From Nephromyces sp. MM_2019 (taxonomy: Eukaryota > Apicomplexa > Aconoidasida > Nephromycida), in NCBI GenBank assembly GCA_015657535.1, contig JADHZB010001456.1, positions 3,287 through 52,806 on the forward strand: DNA of 49,520 nucleotides. Direction: 5' to 3'. Below the pieces are notes generated by a model. That model searched no databases. It was not told the DNA's origin and saw nothing but the letters and a program-made list of their open reading frames with translations. Made by a program: the position numbers and the translations under genes. Below, in pieces: positions 1-11,100 of the stretch; within the stretch, counting starts at the first letter, position 1; each line of letters opens with the position of its first letter.

Positions 1-112
1 AGTAGACTAGAGGAAGGCGAAAATGATGTTTTTGTGTTTTTTTTGCTGGTACGTTATGAAGAAGTAGACTAGAGGAAGGCAAAAATGATGTTTTTTGTTT
101 TTTTTTGCCCGT
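1..112. repeat. 62-bp direct duplication
   Basis: AGTAGACTAGAGGAAGGC begins at base 1 and again at base 63. Each copy continues with (g/a)aaaatgatgtttttt and a T-rich run. Copy 1 may be cut by the window start, so more copies may lie outside. Confidence 0.88.
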
Positions 113-1684
113 AAATGCTGTCTTTCAAGAAACTTTGGATATTCTTTTGGTTTTCAGCTTTAAGTTCGTCAGCTTAGTGACTTATATCTGTCTGTGGTGA
201 TATCATATACATGCATAGTGGTTTTTCTTAGTTCAGAGGTACGTGCTGTGGCAGTTTCATGTGTTGCAATGTTACTGTAGTTTTGCACGGAAGAGCACGT
301 AGAAATCAGTTTTGAGACCTGCTAGTAGCAGAGTTGTTTTCTTAGCTGTGTGCAGAGTAAACTGCGTAAACAATCGGCAGTTTTTGATGCTGCGATTAGG
401 TTTTTGAGCAGGTTTTTCGCACACACGTTACTTGTTTTGTTTAATCGTAGTTATGGTGATAGCCAATTTGAGTGTCTTTATGGCTTTTCTTATGATTTCA
501 TGCGATGGAGTTGCGAGTTGGCTTGCCTTCATCAGAATTTTCGTGAAGTTCCTTCTTTACTTTCGGTGTTTTGCAGTTTATTCTTGATGCTATCTTGTTC
601 TTCTCCTGCTAACTATTTCCTTTTTTTCGGGAAAACCGGCAACGCACTGGCATGTTTTTTGTGTGCACTTCATTACTCTTTTAGCACAAACAACGAATTT
701 TTCTACGTATCTTTCCAAATTTTTAGCCTTTAGTGCTTTATCGATTATCTGAGGTGTTTTGCTCACCTGCACACATGTACATGGTGTTGTTTTGTGTGTT
801 CGTGGCTTTTCAAGATTACAAGATTTATGCCTCAAACTAGGCTCAGAAATTTTTTTGTTTCTTTGCTTTTGGCGTGGTATATTTGCTTGTTTCTGTCCCA
901 TTGCTTCGCATACCTCATGAAAATGAACTTCTTGCTGAAGTTGTAGTGATTCCATGAGCTGCAAGTTTGATTCTTGCTTTTTCGCGTGATTTATCGTTTT
1001 TGATGTGGATATTTAGTCAGGCGGCACACACTGAGCTTCGTAGTGTCAATGTCGTTTACCACTCAAACCCGGAATAGTCATGATATGCTCTTGTATTAGG
1101 CATTCATGAAGAGCTTATTTCAATGCTGTTTGTGGCTCACTTTGAGCCGTTTCTATTACTTCTAGTCGCTCTACTCCACGAGCAACCTAGTATACGCATC
1201 CTAGATTCTTGTTTTTTGTCTTTGAGCTTGATGTTCTTTCAGCCAGTTCATGCAGGTATTTTTATAAGAATTTTTTTCCACTTTTATGATCTTCAGGGCA
1301 CTCAATCCCTTCCTCTATGATGCCTACTTTTAATGCCGAGCGGTCTATGGTGGCTTTGTCTGCCCTTACTCGACCTCATGAGGAAGAATGAAAAAAGCGG
1401 CATAAATAGCAATATACAACACTGATTTTGCCAATTGCAACCAAAGATTACTTGTAATAGCAAAATCGATCCAGATAGATATATTTTTGTCTCCATAGCA
1501 ATAAGCACGCCTGTAACAAAGGATTTTAAAAATTTTACTGATTTACTAATTGCGAGCACTCAGCGAAGCTGGTGGCTGCTAGGAAGAGGGCCGATGCTAC
1601 TCTCCCCATCCACCATCATAATTTTTGATTTAGTGAAACGTTGATTCATTGCTCATCCGTTATATTTCAAATATCACACGGAGT

Positions 1685-1825
1685 ACAGCACACGCACATA
1701 CACATGTTCAACATTACTCAAATACCTACACAGAGGCTCAACCTTAATCAAATGCCCACACACACACCCACGCGCGCCCGCATACCCGCACACACCCTAT
1801 CCTACACATAACCAATTACGCACAC
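1685..1825. repeat. CA-rich low-complexity tract
   Basis: Irregular CA/CCCACA/CGCGCCC tract (acacgcacataca, cacacacacccacgcgc). It is similar in character to the tracts at 34750-34875 and 47840-47945. No gene is associated with it. Confidence 0.7.
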
Positions 1826-3057
1826 ATCCATCCCCCTTTCACATTTTTTTGTGCATTGCTACTGAAGTTATTGTTTTTTGGTAGCAGTAACTGTGCATTT
1901 TGATCGTCGAGTTTTTTCCTTCAATGTAGTTGCATACCACACTTTATTCATTCGCTGCATCTTTCCTTGAAGTTTATCAATGGAAGCAATGTTGGTGACA
2001 GTATTTTTAAAATATGTGCCGTAGCAATCGCCCTGGGCTTACAAATTGTGACTGCAACTATGCAGCATCCGTAGTGCACAGGGAAGTATAAGTTTTTGAA
2101 TGCTTAAATGCCTTGGAGTTTTGGGGCTATGGGAGTGATATGTTCGCCTAGCCATTGCAGCACGGCTGCACCTTACATCCATGGTTCGAATACCCGGCGT
2201 ACAAAGGTGCTTCCGGGTGTCATGAGGGGGAAAATGAGTTTGGGATGGCTTTCGAATATGCTGGGTATGCCCTTGGGGCGTGGGATACTGATACCCGTTA
2301 GCCACCTGTTATGACGCTTGTTTTGCCTTTATATTTACCGAGTGTGCTGCAGTTTCAGTGCTTTTGATGGGGAGTTGTTACGTCTGGGGTGTGTTGGATA
2401 CCTCTAATTGCCGTTAGGCAGATGCTGATTACGTTCAAGTTTTGCAATTTGTTCGAGTCTTGCAATCGCGGCATTCGCATTTTGCCTTGACGCTACGTAG
2501 AGTAGCCAATACCAGGCGTGTGATTTCGATATCTAAAGAGTAGCTTTTCCTCCTTTCACAGGAAGTTTTGCGTGCAGAAAAGTGTTGTGCTTGTAAGCAT
2601 GTGTTAGCTTTCAATGGCTTGTTTGGTATGGCTCTGCGCGTGCTTGTGCTGGCGCTACTAGTTTGGAACACTCTAGAAACAAAGTCTATGAAGTCAATTT
2701 TGGTTTTTACTTTTAATGGCAATTGTTCTTCCGAAGTTAAGGTTCTAATTATTACGTTTGTCGGGATTTTATTTTTCATTTATCTATTTGATTACATCAA
2801 TCCAACTTGGTAATTTTTTTATCTTTTTTTTTCTATGGTGGATGCTCCGGCGTAGCGTGTGTATCATGAAGTACGCTCTAGCCCTTGCAGAGAATTTGTG
2901 CATGCCCTGCTTTTGGAGCTTGCGATGCGGAAATGATGCCTGGTTAACTGAATTGGACTTCTCATGCCATTGCCAACAGCCTTTGTGACGCTTTTTTTTG
3001 GGACACTAGGCATGATCAACTTCTAGCGATAAAAAGTAGCCAAAGCATCGCCAGAGC

Positions 3058-3122
3058 TATACTAGTGTAGTGGTTAACCCGAGCATTAGGATGAGAAGCT
3101 ATGTCTAGGGGTTACTAGTATA
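3058..3122. repeat. 9-bp perfect inverted repeat around a 47-nt loop
   Basis: TATACTAGT at 3058-3066 is mirrored by ACTAGTATA at 3114-3122. The left arm is followed by gtagtggttaaccc, which resembles a tRNA A-box (TRGYNNANNNGG). No GGTTCRANTCC B-box or cloverleaf follows, so it is not a functional tRNA gene. Confidence 0.6.
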
Positions 3123-4060
3123 ATTTTTGCTTGCTGCCATTATGTTTGTCACTGGGCAGTACCTAGGAGGACGACAAATGTAGTCTGTAAAACGGTGTAT
3201 ATGTATATAAGATATAACAGCATTTGTTTAAAAACTCTGACATTACGTAGAAATTCAAAATTTGAAACTAACTTGGACTGGCTGTATCGAGTTAGGTGCC
3301 TATACGAAGCTTAGGCAGCAAACTTCAAGGAACTGAAGGTGACCATGTATGTGCCGAGTTAATAATTACTGTAAAGAGGGCCTGTTTGTGGCTGCGTACC
3401 GTGAAATACGCCATCCATTGTATCGAGGACGAAGTTCATAGAATAGGTACCCCCTCTTTCCACACCATTTCAACCGCATATCGACCTTTACAAGAGGCTG
3501 TCGCCGCTATGGCAACTTGGAATACTTCTGACTGGGCTAGCACCATTTTTGTGCAGCGCTTATTTCCGTATTGCTAACCAACTAGTCGGCGAACTACTAG
3601 GGAGAACCCAGTAGATATACATGTGGCTCATTGCTAAGGCATTTCCACATACACGCGGAGAACGGTAATAATACGAATTCGAAGTTGTCACCATGTAGCA
3701 CATATTTATGCTAAACAGCATTCGATAAGCAGAGTGTGGGTTACGAATGTCTATCATAACAAGGTCGTCGGAATGATGCAAATGGTGGCGAAGTGAGCGC
3801 CGTTGCGGCAAACCAAGAGTAAGGTGAACCAACTGCAATATTTCGCTTTTACGGTATTGCAAGTCGTTGAATGTGCCTAGCTCAGTTATAGATATGACAA
3901 ATATTACTAAGCAGGCATATTTAAGCAACCTAAATTCTTCCACGTCACTCGGGTAATTGACGTTGGCACTATCGTAACTTCATCGGCGCTGCAACACTGA
4001 AGATATTCCGTTTTCCACCATATGCTCCATTACGATCCAACGCGCTCCGTTTCCCTCCAT

Positions 4061-4211
4061 GAGGTCAGCAGGAGCTAAATTTTTTGCAGGGGAGTACCCC
4101 AGTCTCCGTATAGCAACCTGAAGGTCATGAAGATATTTGGAGAAACTGTTCTCATATTAGACGTATCCGCCACTAGCCTCAGCCTGTTTTAGTTAACATT
4201 GCCGTTGAGGA
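4061..4211. promoter_or_regulatory. Putative divergent 5' region upstream of CLU
   Basis: The 151 bp between the CLU ATG (4212) and a possible minus-strand ATG (4060) would be a shared promoter if the minus gene is real. No TATA-like or other motif stands out. The CLU transcription start could also lie further upstream. Confidence 0.25.
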
Positions 4212-5104
4212 ATGGCTATTACACGAGAATTATCACACACAAATCTGGTCTCCCTCAATGACATGCTCAAAAATGAATCCACCACTAAAGTAGATGAAGT
4301 AGCGCCATTCTTGGATAATTTGTCTGTACTGAAAGAATACTGGCGCAAGGGTGTCAAGCAGGAAGCGAATGGAGTAGAAGAAAATGATGACTCCCGGGAA
4401 GACAATGTTCTACCGCAAAGTTTCTTCTTCCGCGACCGTAGCAAGTCAAGCATAAGCGTTCAGTACCAATCGAAGGGCAGTGACGAACAGCAGCGTCGCA
4501 GAAGTGAGGAAGACACTCCCTTATTTCCAGCTCCTAATGAAAATGACAAAATACCTCTCGGCAGTTATGTTCCGGCAGAAAGGCTTCCAAAAAATCAAGC
4601 TGCACAAAGTGGTAGTGGCAGATATGGAAAGCCCAAATCTGACCGGGATGAGACTGCTGATGATCTTCGAGGTAGCTCTTTTAATACCCGACTTCCCGAG
4701 AACTTCCCATGGATGCCCTTATCCGAATACGAAGATACCACAGCAAAGAATCAGCTACTGGAATTGATAAAAGGTGAAGCTGTGATAACTGGGAAACTCG
4801 AATTCTTACGAGGTACAGATCCTCGAAAGGCAGATGAAACTAAACTCAGCAGAGCTCAAGGGGGCCGTGCATATTTTCTTGAGGGAGATGAGCTGAAATT
4901 AGACTCTCCAATAAGAAGCTACTGGATGCCCGAAAACCACCCATTAAGTTATGACTTGGTACATGGTACTGCATCTCTGACCAGTTCCAACTGGTATGAA
5001 CGCATACAATGGCATTTTCGAAATATTTTTGAGCAGCAGGAGGCAAAGAAACACCTCGGAAAAGAAGAACAGATTCCCTACAAATTTGAGCTAGAATTTT
5101 ATAA
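4212..5104 (+). CDS. CLU1: CLU exon 1: charged N-terminus and start of the CLU domain
   Basis: This 893-nt exon is the longest in the window. About the first 160 residues are polar, acidic and low in hydrophobics. The last 130 residues (from FPWMPLSEYE) enter the CLU domain, including RSYWMPENHP and SNWYERIQWHF, which fit the family's W-PxxP and DWNEELQ positions. The frame runs on to a TAG at 5108, but the gtaggg donor at 5105 is phase 2. It joins exon 2 in frame (LEFYK|EIGRF), carrying on the expected EF..AA..GA.AV block. Read alone, this ORF looks like an orphan 298-residue protein. The join to exon 2 is what identifies it. Confidence 0.75.
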
Positions 5105-8100
5105 GTAGGGTTTTCATTGGCTGCAACAGTCTCCATCGCATACGTCTTCAGCGTTAGTGCTTCTCGATGCATAAGAGAACCTCTTAGAATTTTGTAACCG
5201 TACAAAAATAATCGGCGCTGTATATGACTATATTTGTATAAATAGCCTTTCTACCCATTAAAAGAAGGCTACATAGCGGTTTACAGAATATAATCCACTC
5301 AATAACTTCATTGGTTACACAAATACAATGAGTAGCCCTGTGTTTATGGATAGCTTGCTTGAAAGACTAGATATTTACTGTGGTAATGTCCTATAACTAT
5401 TATTCTCAACCGCTACTACGGTATAAAAATGTTAAAGCATACTTCTAAACCAAATGATACAGCTCGGATCTTTCAGAAAAAACAAGGTTACTGCTCAATA
5501 CTGAAAAGCTACAAATTATAGCAGTCGTACCTGATAACTTTTACAAAATATTCATGAAGAGCATGGTACTCTAAAATAGACATAATGGCTTAGGATAGTA
5601 GACGAACGCTGCTGGATATTCAAAACATTGTTTTTGTCCACATGAGAACATACTAGTTTTCGTTATGTTCAGTATGTTGGAAATGTTGATAGGCACTTTA
5701 GATAATAGTGTGGCAATGTACTACGAACATTTTGGTAATGAGTACGACCTATTTCAACTCGCTCCGTAATAAAAGATACTCAACCGCCAAGCGGAGTTAA
5801 AGAAGTTATATCTGAGAAATAATCAAATGAAACCAGCTTGGTTTAGGATAATTTCTGCGTAACAGTGCAAGAATTGCGTTTTCAAAAATTTTCAGAGAGA
5901 TAGGAAGATTTGCCACCGCTGCGAAGGTTGCTGCAGTGGCGCTACTTCACAGTGAAGCGATTGGTAAAAGGGACGCAACCCAGATATTCCTTGAGCTAAA
6001 GCGCTCGGATTTACTTTCAGAGTGGTCCAGATGTCGTCCAAAGTTTGATGAGGGTGAATTACTGTTCTGCATAAACCCTTCATGAAATGTGTAACCTTGC
6101 ATAAAGTTGCTTTAATGCCTAATTTTATTTTTTTATGAATATTTTTTGAAGAATTTAATATTCTTCGCATGGCAAAATGCGACAAGAAGCTAAGTCAGGC
6201 TCATAACTATGCATATGCGTGATCTTAATGAATCACGCGTATTTTTTATTTGAGTTTTGGAATAAAAACTCCATCTAGTTTTCAAAATTTCGTGAACTTC
6301 AGCTTCTGCATCTAAATGCGTTCCTTCATTATATCAATATCTTTATTAACTTCAATACACTAACTAAAAATACACAACTTACCATGATGGGTATCATGTT
6401 TAAATACCTATGCAAAACGAATGACCCCATTCGATTTGGAAAATGAGAATATGTGGATGAGCCCTTCAATTTGAAAAACATAGAGCCTTAGAAATGTCCT
6501 AGCTCATGGGAAAGACATTTATTTTTCTAAGGCCATCAAATAATATTTCTGGCGAATATAGCTCGAATAGTTTTCTTCCAATTAGTACCGGTTATGTAAC
6601 ATTTTAGAAACGCGTTCGCTCTTAAAAGTCTGCATTCTAAAAAATTTTGGAGAATTCTGTAAACAAACAAGTAAGATGCTGAAGGAAAATGTAGACATAT
6701 AAATATAATCTGCATGAAAAGGCAGATACTTCAGTTTGAGTCTCTGCTGCCGCTAATATACCATTTTATTACTTATCTCTGATTAAACTGGAGCTGGGTT
6801 TTTTCACTGCTGTGAACTCGCGAATTAAAAAAATGCTCTCTTTCGAAGGATTATATGAAGTTCTGCTTGGCTACTATCAACGGATATCTCAGTACATGCA
6901 CAAGTGATAATACGTGCATGAGTAGAGTGCCAAGCTAGGCAGTGCATCACACGGCAAAAAGACTTAAAGTTAAGTATTATAATAGTTTAATTCTTACTGC
7001 CAATTTACTCTACTTCCGGATTGTCGTACTCAAAATCTCTCAACAATTTTTCTGGTGCCTAGCATAATTATGCATGCATGGCAACATGCCATTAATTTGG
7101 TCAATTTTCCATTTAAGAATAAATTAAATATTAATTCTTCGCTGTTCTCCATTAGATCGGGTTTTCATATTCGATTCAATTGTGTTTACAATTGTACTTG
7201 GATCAAAAAAACGTGGAATTTCTACAGGTAACTGTTAAGCTGTCACTCAGTTGCTTTTAAAAATATAATTAGAGAAAAAATTTGGCTATTTACGGTATAA
7301 ATTTACGATTAAAATTATGTGTAACAAATAAACAACTATACAACAATGTCTCGGAAGTTTTTTCGCCCAGAAATCAAGGAAATAACTACTTTTATCGTTC
7401 AGCTGCATTTCTCTTGCTTTAGCTTTGTCTTTACTTGATAATAATTTAATACAAGTGAACTTCATGTTCAAACAACATCGCCATGTTAAAAGCTCCGGGA
7501 GCTATATGTGTCTCGTTTTTTTTGTTGGAATTGCTTCAGAGCTAGCAAAAAGGATATACGGAAATGATTTTAATGGGCAACAAGCTTTCGCTGACGGTGT
7601 TGCCAAGCTTGGAAAAGATAGTAATTTTGCTATACCGGCGAGGATTCTAGTGGACTATACTGGGTTCAGAGTTGTTTGTGAGCCCTTGATACCTCCAAGG
7701 TAATTAAGGCAAGCAAAAGTGTATAAGCGCATTTTCGAACTATATGAGTCGCAAAACCAGAACGATTTTAGATGCAGCCTGCGCACTTCAAACTTTAATC
7801 TATTTTTAATCTAGCAATTCCTATGCATTAGTCAATTTCAATAGTGTGTGCCAAATCTTTAACACTGCCGATATCGTAGTGCTATTTTGCATTGATATTT
7901 TTTACCTTAACTTAGGGTAAAATTAGGTCTTGCAATGCATAAATTGAGGCTATTTTTATATTGAAATTTGCCCTGTAAAAACAAAGTGATAAATTACCCA
8001 TAAAAAGAAAAAAAAATTTTTCTGCATCGGGACTGAACGCTTCAATTTTGATACCTTTCTCTAAAACTTGATTGCTTTCCATTTACATTACAGAGCCCGT

Positions 8101-11100
8101 AGTACGCTTTTTATAAAGCCGAATATTTTTTATTTTCCGTAATATACATCAGTAGCTCAAGTGGCTTCGTTTCTGCTATCCTGAATCTTTTTCCTTTTTT
8201 CCCTGATTAATACTTCGGCTTTATGTTCACTCAACTTTTTCATAAATTTCAAAAAGCTTGGCTCTTTGGAGGTTTGGAGTTTTAGACTTGAACGAAAAAC
8301 TTGAATTTATTTGAAGCTATACAAAAAAACTCTGGAATTTACTATAAATAATTTCAGTGTACCCATTGGAGCAGGAGCAAATAGTGATGAAGTAAACTTG
8401 AATAATAGCAGCGTAGAGGGTGAGGCAGCCGAAGATGATGCATTCATAAGGAAAGCAGCAAAGGCAAGCACTTTCGCACATCTAAATTTTGAAACTAAAT
8501 CGCAATTGAAGGCAATAGCTTTAGACCTAAATCTGAAGGTGAATAAGCAGCGTTTTGTCGAGGCTGACTGCTTCTGCATGAAATCCTTTCTTAAATTATC
8601 AATTGGCTGCGGTCCAAATTTTTTTTCAAGTATTTCCATAAAAGCTTTGTACAAACTGACTTTGGAGTCAGCACATATCTCTCAACGTATATCGCCAAAG
8701 ATTTATACCTGGCTTCTTTCAGCACCGTCATAATCTGAGGTCATCTTTGTGCTGCTTCGAAGAATTGTCACACATTTTAATTTATTGGGGGGAAATTAGC
8801 TCAAAATTTCCTTCATGAGTGATTCAGCTGGTAAATAAGGAGTTTTCAAGTTGCTGCTCATCGTGGATTTTAGTTATTTCTGCAGGAGTATCCTACGGGA
8901 CTGGAATTTTCTGATTTATTACTCTCGAAGCTTATTGAGCCGCATAGCACCGCTAAAATTTTGCATTGCTTCAAGGATAACCGCTTAATTTTCAAAAATG
9001 CGGATGAGGTGTTACCTCCTGTTTGCAGCGGACATGAAGTAGTTTTTGTAAGTCAATACATAGAGTTTCATGACGAGATTGAAAAAATATCAGACTTGGG
9101 TAACATACCTATAAAACGTTTCGAGAAACTAGCATTCATTCCTATATTTTTTTCGGCATGTGAGAGCTTGAAACTCGCTGAAAAATTGGAGCTATCGGCT
9201 CAGTTATTACCAAATATTTACGGTGAAGCAGTAACAAGTCAAACTCTCATTGCGGCATCAAAATTTAGCTAATACGTATGCAGCAAGTTTGCATTTGATT
9301 TTTTCAAAAAAGGGCAGACCTTTTCATTTGAGATTTTTACAAGCTACTGAATAAGCTTTAAGGCAGTCTGTATGCTTGCAGCAACCATGTCGGACAGTCG
9401 TTTATAGGTACAAAAGTAGCCACCCGAAATAGCATTTCACGGTAATAGCATCAGATTTTCAATTCCCTGAACATTAACTAAGGCTCAATAACTTTCCCAG
9501 TTTTTTTACTGCTTAGGTTGCACCCTTTGGTCGCTTTCCAATTAGGTATCTTATTTCATGTTGCTATTCTCTCTGTAAATATTCAAACTCTCCTTATATT
9601 TTTTATGTTCAAATTAATTACCTTGCTTTAAAAGTCTCCAAAAGTGCCTGCGGATGTTGCTCTTCGCAGAATTCCAGGCTGAGACAAAACTTTGTTCAAA
9701 GACATAATGAGGCACTTTGGTCAAGCTTAGAATTTTCGAAAGTTAAAAAGCCAAAAGCGGAGTTTACTGATGGTAGGTCAACGAAAAGCTTATTCATTTT
9801 TACTGTTTGTCCCACTGAGACTGTACAAGACGCTATGTATTTATATCGTGCATGCTGATATTAGCATGGACACATGGTAGTAAAATCCTTTCCGCTGAAG
9901 CATATACTATGTTGTACAAAAGGAATTTTATGTGATGCTCGTTTTTTCGTGCAAACAGCACAATTTTCCTCTCTTAAAAAGTTTGGAGGCTTTCCAGTGT
10001 AATATAATAATTTTCTTTTGAGGACTTATTCAAGTAAATTTTTACAAATCTTCAACTCTCAAAATTTTCTTTGCAAAAAATCAAAAAATTCTTCGCATAG
10101 TACAAAGTCTACTTGAAATCGCCGTGCCATGAACTTCAAACTCAAATGGTATTTTATTAATAAGGTTTTTATAATCTTTAATTAATTTTTACTTTATTAT
10201 AATTAAAATAAAAAATATAAGCTTTTAGAATTCTTTTAGCGCATATACATTAGCTCTAAAGGTGCAAATTATTTCATCTGTGGTCATCTGCTTTAGAATT
10301 TTGATTTGATATACTGAAAATTCCTTTGCAGCATTATAAAACCTCACAAAAATTGCGAAATCTTTGTTTTTAATTAAAAGCTTCATGAAAATCTGGCATT
10401 AGGTTCCCACAAAATTGCTATATACAAAGACTTTGTAATCGTAGTGTTTATGACTTGGTTTTCTCAAGGGGGTATTTTTTGAAGTCTTTCCATGTGCCAT
10501 TATCAATCTTACTTTTGCTGATGAGTCTGCATGCGTTTTACATGAATTGAATGAGTTTAACTTTAGTTCCAATTTGTATCGCTCTTTCATGCAGTTCCTA
10601 TCAAGGACAAGCACAGTGCAAATTATTATTCCGACGGGGCATCCACTTTTCAAAAGTATAGCCGAGCCACTAATGCTATGATTCAGCTTGTTAATAGAGA
10701 GTTGATCCCCATCTTAGACAATGGAGACTGTAATTTCTCTGACTCTTGGGAAGTCACGCATTTTTTACATGCTTTAGGAATAAACATGAGGTATTATATA
10801 TTCATTTGCTTTTTTTTACACTATTGCCAGGCAGTTAGTGCATATTCTTGACAAAACACCGTTCTTAAGTTCGGAGAAACAAAATTTTCCCTCACATCGC
10901 ATTTGGCTTTGTATTTCTTAAAGTTCAAAGCGCCATTAAATACAACTTCACTCCCATCAGTTCAAACGCTTAAAATTTTTTATTATGTGATACCTGAAAT
11001 TGGAGAAAAAAATGTGGCGTCATGCTATCGCTAAAATAACTTTTTTTTTACAAAAATTCTTCCATACCCCAGCCCCATCTTCCATCTGTGTAGCTTTATG

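Larger units (their letters stand above)
113..4060 (-). other. Possible minus-strand coding segments in T-rich DNA; no resolved gene
   Basis: Confident exons here are purine-rich on their coding strand, and 1-3 kb is T-rich on +, so minus-strand coding is more likely. Candidate minus frames are 964-590 (lysine-rich; AKNLERYVEKFVVCAKRVMK), 2779-2435 (LTSEEQLPLKVKTKIDFIDF, polar), and 3964-3560 (SDVEEFRLLKYACLVIFVI, then about 100 codons). A minus ATG at 4060 (MEGNGARWIVMEHMVENGIS) lies 152 bp from the CLU ATG, suggesting a divergent gene start. I could not join these segments in phase and recognise no family. Confidence 0.28.

Noticed and set aside
350..733. 127-codon + strand frame
   Set aside because: Composition is driven by T-rich DNA (Phe/Leu/Ser/Cys); confident exons here are purine-rich on the coding strand, and there is no ATG-based gene context.
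2120..2200. ggttcgaatacc, resembling a tRNA B-box/T-loop
   Set aside because: No matching A-box, anticodon stem or acceptor stem could be paired around it.
4193..4453. Minus-strand frame opposite CLU exon 1
   Set aside because: Shadow of the 298-codon + strand exon.
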